From: Actinomadura rubteroloni
GTDB taxonomy: Bacteria > Actinomycetota > Actinomycetes > Streptosporangiales > Streptosporangiaceae
Reading direction: 5' to 3'
NCBI RefSeq assembly: GCF_002911665.1
Contig: NZ_MTBP01000003.1
Coordinates: forward strand, 1 to 64,000
Length of the DNA: 64,000 bases
Part shown: in pieces, positions 25,726 through 34,552 of the stretch
Numbering within the stretch: position 1 is the first letter of the stretch
Layout of the letters: each line of letters opens with the position of its first letter
Notes under the pieces: model-generated
Seen by the model: only the letters and a program-made list of their open reading frames with translations
Database searches by the model: none
Told to the model about the DNA's origin: nothing
Made by a program: the position numbers and the translations under genes

Positions 25726-26856
25726 GTGAAGGTCGCCATCGTGACGGAGTCGTTCCTGCCCCGCGTGAACGGGGTCACGAACTCGGTCTGCCGCATCCTC
25801 GAACAGCTCGCCGCCGGCGGGCACGAGGCGCTTGTCGTCGCGCCCCGGCCCGGCCCGGACGGGTACGCCGGGGCGCCCGTCGAACTCGTGCCCGGCGTCG
25901 CGCTCCCCTTCTACTCGTCGTTCGTCGTCGGGGTCCCGGCCCGCCGCGTCACCTCGGTGCTGCGGGACTTCCGGCCCGACGTCGTCCACCTGGCCTCGCC
26001 GCTCGTGCTCGGGACGTCCGGGCTGGCGGCGGCGCGGCGGCTGGACGTCCCGGCCGTCGCGGTGTTCCAGACCGACATCGCCGGATTCGCCCGGCGGTAC
26101 GGGCTGCGCGCCACCGACCCGCTGATCTGGTGGTGGCTGCGCCGCCTGCACGCGGGCGCCGAGCGCACGCTGGCGCCGTCCACGCCCGTCGTCGCCGAGT
26201 TGGAGCGGCGCGGGTTCCCGCGCGTCCACCTGTGGGGACGCGGCGTGGACCGCCGCCGCTTCCACCCCCGCCACCGGTCGGCGGCGCTGCGCGCGCGGCT
26301 CGCCCCGGGCGGCGAGATCCTGGTCGGCTACGTCGGACGGCTCGCCGCCGAGAAGCGCCCCGGGCTGCTGGCCCATCTGGCGGACCTGCCCGGCGTCCGG
26401 CTCGTCGTGGTCGGCGACGGCCCCGAGGAGCGGTCGCTGCGCCGCCGGCTGCCGGACGCCGTGTTCACCGGGTTCCGCACCGGGACCGAGCTGTCGGAGC
26501 TGATGGCGTCGCTGGACGTGTTCGTCCACACCGGCGCCGACGACACGTTCTGCCAGACCGTCCAGGAGGCGCTGGCCTGCGGCGTCCCCGTCGTCGCGGC
26601 GGCGGCGGGCGGGCCGCTGGACCTCGTCCGGCCGTGCGTGAACGGGCTGCTGTACGCGCCCGACGACGCCGAGGGCCTGCGCGCGGCCGTGGTGACGCTC
26701 GCCGCCGACGCCGGGCTGCGGCGGAGCATGGGGCTGCGGGCGCTGGAGTCCGTCCACGGGCGCGGCTGGGACACCGTCTGCGCGGAGCTGGTCGGCCACT
26801 ACCGGGAGGCCGTCCACGGCACGGCGCCCGGACGGCGGGCGAAGACGGCCGCGTGA
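25726..26856 (+). CDS. glycosyltransferase family 4, MgtA/PimB-like
   Basis: The 376-aa GT-B enzyme opens with VKVAIVTESFLPRVNGVTNSV and has the C-terminal nucleotide-sugar site (VGYVGRLAAEKRP, VVVGDGPEE, and EALACGVPVVAAAAGGPLDLV with the E-x7-E region). It resembles actinobacterial GDP-mannose-dependent alpha-mannosyltransferases acting on glycolipids at the inner membrane face; donor and acceptor are inferred. GTG 25726 starts where family members start; ATG 25678 is an alternative. It is first in a three-gene operon with 4-bp overlaps. Confidence 0.85.
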   Translation: MKVAIVTESFLPRVNGVTNSVCRILEQLAAGGHEALVVAPRPGPDGYAGAPVELVPGVALPFYSSFVVGVPARRVTSVLRDFRPDVVHLASPLVLGTSGLAAARRLDVPAVAVFQTDIAGFARRYGLRATDPLIWWWLRRLHAGAERTLAPSTPVVAELERRGFPRVHLWGRGVDRRRFHPRHRSAALRARLAPGGEILVGYVGRLAAEKRPGLLAHLADLPGVRLVVVGDGPEERSLRRRLPDAVFTGFRTGTELSELMASLDVFVHTGADDTFCQTVQEALACGVPVVAAAAGGPLDLVRPCVNGLLYAPDDAEGLRAAVVTLAADAGLRRSMGLRALESVHGRGWDTVCAELVGHYREAVHGTAPGRRAKTAA

Positions 26857-27593
26857 GACGTTCCGCCTTCCCGTTCGTCGTCTCGGTCCACGACGTGGCG
26901 CCGAGCACCGCGGGGCCGAGCGCCCGGTGGCTCGCCGACCTGGACGAACGCGGTGTCCACGCCACGCTCCTGCTGATCCCCGGGCCGTTCGGCGGCGGTC
27001 CGGCGCTGCCGGACGACCCGGCGCTCGTCCGCCTGCTGCACCGGGCCGCCGGACGCGGCCACGAGCTGTCCCTGCACGGCTATCGGCACGAGGGCGTCCC
27101 CGGCGGGCCGCGCTGGCGGCGGGGGGTGAACCGGGTGCTGGCGCGCGGCGCGGGCGAGTTCTGGTCGCTGACCGAGCGGCAGGCCGCGCGGCGCCTCGGC
27201 GCGGGGTTGGAGCTGCTGGCGGCGGCGGACATCGCCGTCACCGGCTTCACGCCCCCCGGCTGGCTGGCCTCGCCGGGGACGCGGCGGGCTCTGGCCTCCC
27301 TCGGCTTCGCGTACTGGACGAGCCAGCTCGCCGTCCATCCCCTGCCGGGCGGGCCGGTCCGGGCGATGCCCGCGCTCTCGCACCGGCCGGGCGGGGCGGG
27401 GGAGCGGTTCGGCGCCCGGCTGATGGTTGACGCCGCCCGCGTGCTCGCCCGATCCGGAACGCCGTTCCGTATCGCGCTGCACCCCGCCGACCTCGGCCGT
27501 CCCGGGCTGCGCCGCGCCGCGCTCGCCGCCGTCGACCTGGCCGTCGCGGCGGGCGGGCGCCCGGTGACCTACGCGACGCTGGCGGCGGCATGA
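26853..27593 (+). CDS. DUF2334-type polysaccharide deacetylase-like protein
   Basis: The 246-aa protein has the family opening FVVSVHDVAPST (metal-binding HD), then HATLLLIPGPFG, GHELSLHGYRHEG (second metal-site His pair) and TPPGWLASPG, all of DUF2334/YdjC-like deacetylases. It could remove acetyl groups from a glycolipid or polysaccharide built by the two flanking glycosyltransferases. The GTG start overlaps the upstream stop (GTGA), and its own stop overlaps the next ATG. Confidence 0.83.
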   Translation: MRRSAFPFVVSVHDVAPSTAGPSARWLADLDERGVHATLLLIPGPFGGGPALPDDPALVRLLHRAAGRGHELSLHGYRHEGVPGGPRWRRGVNRVLARGAGEFWSLTERQAARRLGAGLELLAAADIAVTGFTPPGWLASPGTRRALASLGFAYWTSQLAVHPLPGGPVRAMPALSHRPGGAGERFGARLMVDAARVLARSGTPFRIALHPADLGRPGLRRAALAAVDLAVAAGGRPVTYATLAAA

Positions 27594-28690
27594 GGGTCGT
27601 CCAGCTCGCCAACCTCTACAGCCCGGTGTCCGGCGGGCTCCGCACGGCCGTCGACCGGCTCGGCGCCGGGTACGCCGCCGCCGGGCACGACCGCGCGCTC
27701 GTCGTCCCCGGCCGCGCCCACACCCGGCGCGAGGACGAGAACGGCGTCGTCGTCACCGTGCCCGGCGCGTCGGTCGCGCCCGGCTACCGGATCGTCCTCA
27801 ACCCCCGGCCGGTGCTGCGGGCGCTGGCCCGGCTCCGCCCGGACGTGGTCGAGGTGTCCGACAAGGCCAGCCTCACCGTCGTCGCGCGGTGGGCGCGGCG
27901 CAACGGCGTCCGGTCGGTGCTGTTCTCGCACGAGCGCCTGGACGCGATCCTCGCGTCCCGCACGCCCGGCCCGGTCCCGCTCGCGCCGCTCACCGACCGG
28001 TGGAACCGGCGGCTCGCGGCGTCCTTCGACGCGGTCGTGACGACCTCGGCGTTCGCCGAGGACGAGTTCGCCCGCGTCGGCGCGCCCCGCCTGCACCGCG
28101 TCCCGCTCGGGGTGGACCTGGACACGTTCCGTCCGGGCGCCGCGCGGCCGGACGGCGGGCCCGTCCGGCTGCTGCACCTCGGCCGCCTGTCGCGGGAGAA
28201 ACGCCCCGGGCTGGCGCTCGCGACCGTCGCGGAGCTGCGGCGGCGCGGGATGGCCGTCGAGCTGGACGTCGTCGGCGGCGGCCCGCTCGCCCCGGCGCTG
28301 CGGGCGCTGGCCGAGCGCGGCGACCTGCCCGTCCGCTTCCACGGGCACGTCGCGAACCGCGCCGACGTGGCCCGGCTGCTCGCGGCCGCCGACGTCGCGC
28401 TGGCCCCCTGCCCGGTCGAGTCGTTCGGCCTCGCGGTGCTGGAGGCCCTGGCCTGCGGCACGCCCGTCGTGGCCGCCGACCGGGGCGCGGCGCGCGAGCT
28501 GGTGGCGCCGGGCGCGGGCGTCGCGGTCCCGGCCGTCCCGGGACGGTTCGCCGACGGCGTGCAGGACCTGCTGCGCCGTCCCGCGTCCGAACGCCGCGCC
28601 GCCGCCCGCGCCCGCGCCGAGGAGTTCCCCTGGACGGCCGCGATCGCCCGGATGCTCGCCGTCCTGGAAGGGCATCAGCCGCAGTTGTGA
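27590..28690 (+). CDS. glycosyltransferase family 4
   Basis: The 366-aa GT-B protein has N-terminal LANLYSPVSGGLRTAV with the acceptor-site Gly-Gly. Its C-terminal donor site shows LLHLGRLSREKRP, LDVVGGGP, VESFGLAVLEALACGTPVVAADRGAARELV. It is third in the operon; the ATG overlaps the previous stop (ATGA). With the first glycosyltransferase and the deacetylase it likely assembles and trims a mannose-type cell-envelope glycolipid. Sugar specificity cannot be read from the sequence. Confidence 0.87.
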   Translation: MRVVQLANLYSPVSGGLRTAVDRLGAGYAAAGHDRALVVPGRAHTRREDENGVVVTVPGASVAPGYRIVLNPRPVLRALARLRPDVVEVSDKASLTVVARWARRNGVRSVLFSHERLDAILASRTPGPVPLAPLTDRWNRRLAASFDAVVTTSAFAEDEFARVGAPRLHRVPLGVDLDTFRPGAARPDGGPVRLLHLGRLSREKRPGLALATVAELRRRGMAVELDVVGGGPLAPALRALAERGDLPVRFHGHVANRADVARLLAAADVALAPCPVESFGLAVLEALACGTPVVAADRGAARELVAPGAGVAVPAVPGRFADGVQDLLRRPASERRAAARARAEEFPWTAAIARMLAVLEGHQPQL

Positions 28691-28767
28691 CCCCACAAGA
28701 ATTCCGTGTTTCCCTTCCGGCGCCGCCGCCTCCTAGCGTGGGAGACACGGAAAAGGGGGGTCTATTC

Positions 28768-29517
28768 ATGACCGAGCTGAACGGGAAAGTGGCCGTCGTC
28801 GCGGGCGGCGCGAAGAACCTCGGCGGGCTGATCAGCGAGCGGTTCGCGGCGGCGGGCGCGAACGTCGTCGTCCATTACCACGGCGCCGCGTCCGAGGCCG
28901 ACGCGGAGAAGACCGTCGGGGCGGTGCAGGCGGCCGGGACGCAGGCCGTCGCGGTGCAGGGCGACCTCACGCGCGTCGCCGACGTCCAGCGGCTGTTCGA
29001 CACGGCGCTGGACGAGTTCGGCGGCGTGGACGTCGCCGTCAACACCACCGGAATGGTGCTCAGGAAACCGATCCTGGACACCACCGAGGCCGACTTCGAC
29101 ACCATGTTCGCCGTCAACGCCAAGGCCGCCTATTTCTTCCTCCAGGAGGCCGGGCGCCGCCTCAACGACAACGGCTCGATCATCAGCGTCGTCACGTCGC
29201 TGCTGGCGGCCTTCACCGACGGGTACTCCACCTACGCGGGCGCGAAGGCGCCGCTGGAGCATTTCACCCGCGCGGCGGCGAAGGAGTTCGCGAGCCGGGG
29301 GATCGCGGTGAACAACGTCGCCCCCGGGCCGATGGACACGCCGTTCTTCTACCCGCAGGAGACGCCCGAGCGGGTCGCGTTCCACCGGTCCCAGGCGATG
29401 GGGGACCGGCTCACCCGGATCGAGGACATCGTCCCGCTCGTGGAGTTCCTGGCGACCGGCGGCCGGTGGATCACCGGCCAGACGATCTTCGCCAACGGCG
29501 GGTACACCACCCGCTGA
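28768..29517 (+). CDS. short-chain dehydrogenase/reductase
   Basis: The 249-aa SDR has an N-terminal cofactor motif, GGAKNLGGL, a variant of TGxxxGxG. It also has VNTTG, the catalytic Ser in VVTSLLAAFTDG, the YSTYAGAKAP active site (Tyr and Lys) and the C-terminal GQTIFANGGYTTR. The residues after the second strand (HYHGAASEAD) suggest NADPH use. AAAAGGGGGG precedes the ATG. A LysR regulator lies just downstream in the same direction and may control it. Confidence 0.9.
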   Translation: MTELNGKVAVVAGGAKNLGGLISERFAAAGANVVVHYHGAASEADAEKTVGAVQAAGTQAVAVQGDLTRVADVQRLFDTALDEFGGVDVAVNTTGMVLRKPILDTTEADFDTMFAVNAKAAYFFLQEAGRRLNDNGSIISVVTSLLAAFTDGYSTYAGAKAPLEHFTRAAAKEFASRGIAVNNVAPGPMDTPFFYPQETPERVAFHRSQAMGDRLTRIEDIVPLVEFLATGGRWITGQTIFANGGYTTR

Positions 29518-29573
29518 ACCTATCCTGGGACGCGGCGCGGCGCCCCGCCGCGCGGACGGGACCGGAAGACGTG

Positions 29574-30446
29574 ATGCTGGACCTGCGCAAGCTGGACCAC
29601 CTGATCGCGGTGGCCGAGGAGGGCGGCTTCACCCGGGCCGCCGAGCGCCTGCACCTCACGCAGCAGGCGCTCAGCACGTCCGTCCGCGCCCTCGAACGCG
29701 AGGTGGGCGTGCCGCTGCTGGACCGGCAGGGCGGCCGGGTGACCGTCCTGCCCGCCGGAGCCGCGCTGATCGAGGACGCCCGCGTCCTGCACGGCCTGGC
29801 CCGGTCGGCGGTGCGGCGCGCCCGCGCGGTCGGCCGGGACGAGCCCGAGACGCTGCGCGTCGGCCACACCCCGGCGGTGACGGGCGAGGAGGTCAGCGTC
29901 CTGGTCGCCGCCGCCCGCGCCGCGCACCCCGGCCTGCGCGCCGAGAGCCACCAGCGCTACCCCGACGACCTCGCCGACGACCTCACCGCCGGGCGCCTCG
30001 ACCTCGGGCTGTGCCGGGGGATGCGGGCGCCGCACGGGCTCGTCCGGGCGACGCTCGCGCGGCACCGGCTGCGCGTCGCCGTCGCCGCCGACCACCCGCT
30101 GGCCGGACGGCCCGCCGTCGCCCTCGCCGACCTGCGCGACCAGCGGATCCTCGTCTGGGGGACGCCCGGCCGGTCGAGCTACACCGACTTCCTCCTGGAC
30201 CAGTGCCGCCGGGCCGGGTTCGAGCCCCGCCACGAGCGCAGCGAACTGCAGGGCACCCCGCCCGCGACGGCCGTGATCGGCACCGACGCCGTCGCGTTCG
30301 TGACGCTCGCGCCGGGGCCGGCGGCGGACGGCCGGGTCCGCGTCCTGGACCTCGAACCGGCCGTCCACGCGCCGCTGCACGCGCTCTGGCCGCAGCACAC
30401 GACGTCCCCGGCCCGCACGGCCTTTTTGGACGCCGCCGCCGGCTAG
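29574..30446 (+). CDS. LysR-family regulator
   Basis: The 290-aa protein has an N-terminal LysR HTH (LRKLDHLIAVAEEGGFTRAAERLHLTQQALSTSVRALEREVGVPLLDR, residues 3-50) and a substrate-binding-like effector domain. The adjacent ATG at 29574 has GGAAG six bases upstream and is preferred over GTG 29571. It may regulate the SDR gene 56 bp upstream. Its 3' end overlaps the convergent CDF gene by 4 bp. Confidence 0.9.
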   Translation: MLDLRKLDHLIAVAEEGGFTRAAERLHLTQQALSTSVRALEREVGVPLLDRQGGRVTVLPAGAALIEDARVLHGLARSAVRRARAVGRDEPETLRVGHTPAVTGEEVSVLVAAARAAHPGLRAESHQRYPDDLADDLTAGRLDLGLCRGMRAPHGLVRATLARHRLRVAVAADHPLAGRPAVALADLRDQRILVWGTPGRSSYTDFLLDQCRRAGFEPRHERSELQGTPPATAVIGTDAVAFVTLAPGPAADGRVRVLDLEPAVHAPLHALWPQHTTSPARTAFLDAAAG

Positions 30447-31456
30447 CGGGCGGCGTGGTGGCGGGCGCCCGCGGCGGTCTCGGGGTCGGCGTGGACGGTC
30501 GCGGCGGCCAGCCGGGGGAGCGCGTCCAGCAGCGCCCGCTCGGCGTCCACCGCGATCCGGTGCGCCGCCGCGACCGTGGCGTCGGGCGGGACGACGATCT
30601 CGCACTCGGCGCGCAGCCGGTGCCCGATCCAGCGCAGCCGGACCGTCCCGGCGTCCCGGACGCCCGGCGTGGCGCGCAGGACGTCCTCGGCGGTCGCGAC
30701 CAGCGCCGGGTCGACGGCGTCCATGAGCCGCCGGACGACCTCCCGGGCCGCCTGCCGCAGCACCGCCAGGATCACGACGGTGATCGCCAGGCCCACCACC
30801 GGGTCGGCGCGGTCCCAGCCGAGCGCGGCGCCCCCCGCCCCGAGCAGGACGGCCAGCGACGCGAACCCGTCGGTGCGGGCGTGCAGGCCGTCGGCGACGA
30901 GCGCGGCCGACCCGATGCGGCGGCCCACCCGCATCCGGTGCCGGGCGACCAGCTCGTTGCCCGCGAACCCGACGAGCGCGGCGGCGGCCACGGCGGGCAG
31001 GCCGGACACCGGCTGCGGATGGACGAGCCGTTCCGCCGCCGTCCATGCCGCCGCCGCCGAGGACGCGGCGATGGCCGCCACGACGGCGACTCCCGCGAGG
31101 TCTTCGGCCCGTCCGTACCCGTAGGTGTAGCGGCGGTCGGGCGGCCGGCGGCCGAGCCAGAACGCGAGGCCGAGCGGCACGGCGGTCAGCGCGTCGGCCG
31201 CGTTGTGCAGCGTGTCGCCGAGCAGCGCCACCGACCCCGACAGCGCCGCGACCACCGCCTGGACGGCCGCCGTCGCCGCCAGCATCCCGAGCGACACCCA
31301 CAGGGCGCGCATGCCCTCGGCGCTGGACTCCAGCGCGGCGTCCACCCGGTCGGCGGCCTCGTGCGAGTGCGGCCGGACGACGTGCCGGATCCGCGCCCGC
31401 ACGCCCCGCCGCCGGTGTCCGTGCCCGTGTCCGTGCCCATGCCCGTGACTGGCCAT
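30443..31456 (-). CDS. cation diffusion facilitator (zinc/divalent metal efflux)
   Basis: The 337-aa CDF transporter has a His-rich N-terminus (SHGHGHGHGHGH), six TM helices and both metal-site signatures of the transport site, LLGDTLHNAAD and LVADGLHARTD. The cytoplasmic C-terminal domain (VRDAGTVRLRWIGHRLRAECEIVV) is the usual dimerisation fold. It exports Zn2+ or similar metals by proton antiport. ATG 31456 is used; an in-frame GTG at 31474 adds six residues. No regulator is adjacent. Confidence 0.88.
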   Translation of the reverse strand: MASHGHGHGHGHGHRRRGVRARIRHVVRPHSHEAADRVDAALESSAEGMRALWVSLGMLAATAAVQAVVAALSGSVALLGDTLHNAADALTAVPLGLAFWLGRRPPDRRYTYGYGRAEDLAGVAVVAAIAASSAAAAWTAAERLVHPQPVSGLPAVAAAALVGFAGNELVARHRMRVGRRIGSAALVADGLHARTDGFASLAVLLGAGGAALGWDRADPVVGLAITVVILAVLRQAAREVVRRLMDAVDPALVATAEDVLRATPGVRDAGTVRLRWIGHRLRAECEIVVPPDATVAAAHRIAVDAERALLDALPRLAAATVHADPETAAGARHHAAR

Positions 31457-31534
31457 CGGCTCAGGATGACGCACGGAACGGGTTGCGGCACCTCGACAAC
31501 AGCCCAGGTGACGCCGTTGCGAACCGGTCGCGGT

Positions 31535-32131
31535 TCACCGCTCGTCCCCGGGTGCCGTGCCGCGCGTGATCGTCAGGGCCGGGACGGGGCACGGCGCGGA
31601 GCGGACGCCCGTCAGGCCGCTCGCGGTCAGCAGCGCGGCGTGGTCGGGCGCGGTCGCGGCGGCGTGCCCGTGCAGCATCAGGTGGGCGCGGACGTGTCCG
31701 GCGGCGGACCCGGCGCGGGCGAAGTCCACGACGACCGCGCGCCCGCCCGGCCGGAGCACGCGGCGCGCCTCGGCCAGCGCGGCGGCGGCCTGCTCGCGGT
31801 CGAGGTAGTGCAGGACGAGGCTGAGCACGACGACGTCGAAGGACGCGGGGGCGAACGGCAGCCGCTGCGCCCGTCCGTGCACGAAATCCACCCCGTCGGC
31901 GCGGGCGCGGGCCCGGGTGAGCATCTCCTCGGACGCGTCCAGGCCGGTGACCCGCGCGTCCGGGCCGACGGCGGCGCGCGCGGCGCGGGTGAGGGGGCCG
32001 GTCGCGCAGCCGACGTCCAGGACGTCGTCGCCGGGCCGCACCCCGGCGGCGTCCAGCGTCGCCGCGCGCAGCGAACGGGCGCGGCCGAGCGTCAGCACCG
32101 CGACGAGCGGGTCGTAGAGCGAAGCGAACAT
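31535..32131 (-). CDS. class I SAM-dependent methyltransferase
   Basis: The 198-aa protein shows motif I DDVLDVGCATGPLTRAAR, the acidic loop VTGLDASEEML, motif post-II FVHGRAQRLPFAPASFDVVVLSLVLHYL, and RRVLRPGGRAVVVDF, as in UbiE/phosphatidylethanolamine methyltransferases. ATG 32131 has an AAAGG site. It is divergent from the TetR gene at 32285, with an inverted repeat between them, and is probably repressed by that regulator. Confidence 0.85.
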   Translation of the reverse strand: MFASLYDPLVAVLTLGRARSLRAATLDAAGVRPGDDVLDVGCATGPLTRAARAAVGPDARVTGLDASEEMLTRARARADGVDFVHGRAQRLPFAPASFDVVVLSLVLHYLDREQAAAALAEARRVLRPGGRAVVVDFARAGSAAGHVRAHLMLHGHAAATAPDHAALLTASGLTGVRSAPCPVPALTITRGTAPGDER

Positions 32132-32160
32132 GAGGGTGACCTTTCGCCGGGACGGTGAAC

Positions 32161-32194
32161 CGATACGGGACAGTTGTTCCGTAACGGAGTATCG
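32161..32194. promoter_or_regulatory. candidate TetR operator
   Basis: CGATAC at 32161-32166 pairs with GTATCG at 32189-32194. Inside lies TCCGT-A-ACGGA (32178-32188), a perfect 11-bp palindrome. The site is between the divergent methyltransferase and TetR genes. Confidence 0.5.
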
Positions 32195-32284
32195 TCGTGA
32201 CGCATGGGATCGGGTCAATCACCAGATCGCCGTATCCGTCCGCTACTGGACGAATGTGGCGAACCGTCCGGAAGCGGGGGCGTC

Positions 32285-32836
32285 ATGCGGCAACAGCGGA
32301 CGGACCGCCGGTCGGCGCGCACGCGGCGGCTGCTGATGGGCGCGCTGATGGACCTCATGCTCGTCAAGCGCTACGACGCGATCACCGTCCAGGAGATCAC
32401 CGACCGCGCCGACGTCGGCCGCTCCACCTTCTACGCGCACTTCACCGACAAGGACGCGCTGCTCGTCGACGGCGCCCGCCAGATGATCGGCGGCCTCCCG
32501 GCCGGCGACGGCGCGCACGTCAGCCTCGCCCTGCTCCGGCACATCGGCGCGCGGGCCGAGATGTACGTGGTGATGTCGCGCGGCCGGGGCCTGCCGCTGT
32601 TCCTGGACGCCCTGCACCGCGAGCTGACGGCCGTCTACGCCGACCGCCTGGCCGCGCGGGCGTCCGCCCCGCCCGCCGTGCCGCTCCCGCTGCTCGCGGC
32701 GATGGTGTCCAGCATGCTGCTGACGGCCCTGCGCGGCTGGCTCGAAGCGGGCGCGGCCGAACCGCCCGAGACGGTCGACCGCGCGTTCCGCACCGCCGCC
32801 GACGCCGCGATCCGCGCGGGCCTCGCCCCGGCCTGA
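32285..32836 (+). CDS. TetR-family regulator
   Basis: The 183-aa protein has a TetR N-terminal HTH: RTRRLLMGALMDLMLVKRYDAITVQEITDRADVGRSTFYAHFTDKDALL (residues 11-59). Its C-terminus resembles the TetR_C_8/14-like group. ATG 32285 with a GGGGG site is chosen because family homology starts there; the frame is open about 80 bp upstream. The likely target is the divergent methyltransferase. Confidence 0.85.
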   Translation: MRQQRTDRRSARTRRLLMGALMDLMLVKRYDAITVQEITDRADVGRSTFYAHFTDKDALLVDGARQMIGGLPAGDGAHVSLALLRHIGARAEMYVVMSRGRGLPLFLDALHRELTAVYADRLAARASAPPAVPLPLLAAMVSSMLLTALRGWLEAGAAEPPETVDRAFRTAADAAIRAGLAPA

Positions 32837-32852
32837 GCGCGCCGGGGGCCGC

Positions 32853-32878
32853 GGACCCGGCCGGTGACGACCGGGTCC
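32853..32878. terminator. hairpin between convergent genes
   Basis: GGACCCGG and CCGGGTCC form an 8-bp stem with a 10-nt loop between the stops at 32836 (+) and 32912 (-). Confidence 0.5.
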
Positions 32879-32911
32879 CGAAGCCGCCCGCGGAACGGCG
32901 GCCCCTGCCGG

Positions 32912-34492
32912 TCAGAAGGTGATGAAGCCCCCCACCAGATTCCAGATGTAGCAGCGGTGGCCGAGGTAGAGGTAACCCGGGCCGGTGGTGCCCGCCGGAC
33001 CGCCCGGACGCAGGTGGCGCAGGTGCTGGGCGGTGCGGTCGTAGCGGGGCCAGGCGGGCTGGCCGGACGTCGCGGGGTCGCCGTTACGGACGAAGGAGGC
33101 CAGGTATGCCGACATCTGCGCGGACAGAGCCGTCTGTTCCGGAGTGAACGCGGCGGACTTCGGGTCGAAGAAGTACGGCAGGTCGGCGGCGTGGGTGGAC
33201 GCGGGGGACAGGCCGGGCAGGATCGGCGGGGCGCCGGGGTCGTCGAACAGGTAGGCGTAGGTGGGGGCCAGCGGCGCGGCCTCCTGGAGGCCGGTGTCGG
33301 TGGCGCAGCCGAACAGCATGTCGCCCATGAGGGCGCTCAGCGCCTTCAGCGGCGAGCCGTACCGCCACGAGGGGTAGAGGAACGTCGCGATCGGGGCGGC
33401 GGCGCCGGCGAACTCGGTCATGAGCTTCTGGTAGTCGGCCTCGGTCGGTTCGACGCCGTGGTTGGCCTTGAGCCCGAGCGCGGCGAACAGGTACCCCTCG
33501 TCGGAGGTGGTCCCGGCGAGGATCGGACGCACCGGGACCCGGCCCGACTTGATCATCGAGACGGGCGTATCGGGGATGACGACGCCGTCCAGCACCTGCG
33601 GGAAGAAGAACGGGGTGTTCGGCCCCTGCGTGAACGGCGCCGCGTCGAGGAGTTCACGGGCGGGCTTGGCGCGCAGGCAGGCGAGCTGGCCGGGGCCGTC
33701 GGGGCAGCCGACCTTCGCCGCGAACGCCGAACCGGTCTTGGTGGCGTTGGCGAGCGTCGTGCCGTAGGTCTTCTCCGAGCCGCACACGCTTCCGCTGAGC
33801 AGGACGGCCCGTTGGAACAGCCCGGACGCGGCGGGCGAGGCGTAGTTGGCGCAGACGCCGATGCTGCCCGACGACTGGCCCATCAGCGTGACCTGCCGCG
33901 GATCGCCGCCGAACGCGCCGATGTTGCGCGCGACCCAGCGCAGCGCCTCCTGCTGGTCCTGCGTGGTGTAGTTCAGCGCGGGGTCCTCGGTGCGCAGGGA
34001 CTCCAGCGCGAGGTTCCCGAACAGCCCCTGCCGGAAGTTGACCGCCACGACGACCGCGTGCGCGGCCTCGGCCAGCCCCCCGGCGTCACCGTTGGCGTCG
34101 CCGAACGCCCAGCTTCCGCCGTGCAGCCACACGATGACCGGGAGGCCGGCGGTCTCGGCCCCGGTGGGCGCGTAGACGTTGAGGTTGAGGCAGTCCTCGG
34201 TGTCGACGGCGCCGCCGAAGTCGGTGGCGGGCTGGGGGCAGATCGCGCCGTACCGGGTGGCGTCCCGCACCCCCGGCCACGCGGCGGGCCGTTCGGGGGC
34301 CTTCCACCGCAGCGCGCCGACCGGCGGCCGGGCGTACGGGACGCCGAGGAAGGCCCGGTGCCCGCCGGCCGTGAACCCCCGCAGCGAGCCCGCGTCGATG
34401 CGCACGACGTCGGCCGCGTCGGCGGACGCCGGGACGGCCCCGGCCAGCAGCAGGAGGGCGCCCGTGAGAGCGGTCAGCAGCCTGCGCGTCAT
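32912..34492 (-). CDS. secreted type-B carboxylesterase
   Basis: The 526-aa protein begins with a Sec signal peptide (residues 1-26, LTALTGALLLLAGAVPASA). Family blocks are FLGVPYARPPVGALRWKAPE, EDCLNLNVYAP, VIVWLHGGSW (oxyanion hole), the nucleophile elbow GQSSGS, and a C-terminal HAADLPYFF with the likely catalytic His. It would hydrolyse esters outside the cell. Length and cysteines agree with the carboxylesterase/cholinesterase family. ATG 34492 follows GAGGAGACGAGG. It is monocistronic. Confidence 0.9.
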   Translation of the reverse strand: MTRRLLTALTGALLLLAGAVPASADAADVVRIDAGSLRGFTAGGHRAFLGVPYARPPVGALRWKAPERPAAWPGVRDATRYGAICPQPATDFGGAVDTEDCLNLNVYAPTGAETAGLPVIVWLHGGSWAFGDANGDAGGLAEAAHAVVVAVNFRQGLFGNLALESLRTEDPALNYTTQDQQEALRWVARNIGAFGGDPRQVTLMGQSSGSIGVCANYASPAASGLFQRAVLLSGSVCGSEKTYGTTLANATKTGSAFAAKVGCPDGPGQLACLRAKPARELLDAAPFTQGPNTPFFFPQVLDGVVIPDTPVSMIKSGRVPVRPILAGTTSDEGYLFAALGLKANHGVEPTEADYQKLMTEFAGAAAPIATFLYPSWRYGSPLKALSALMGDMLFGCATDTGLQEAAPLAPTYAYLFDDPGAPPILPGLSPASTHAADLPYFFDPKSAAFTPEQTALSAQMSAYLASFVRNGDPATSGQPAWPRYDRTAQHLRHLRPGGPAGTTGPGYLYLGHRCYIWNLVGGFITF

Positions 34493-34552
34493 CCTCGTCT
34501 CCTCATGATCAGTGGGATCGGAGGGGACAGTGTCAGGCCGCCGGGTGCTCAC

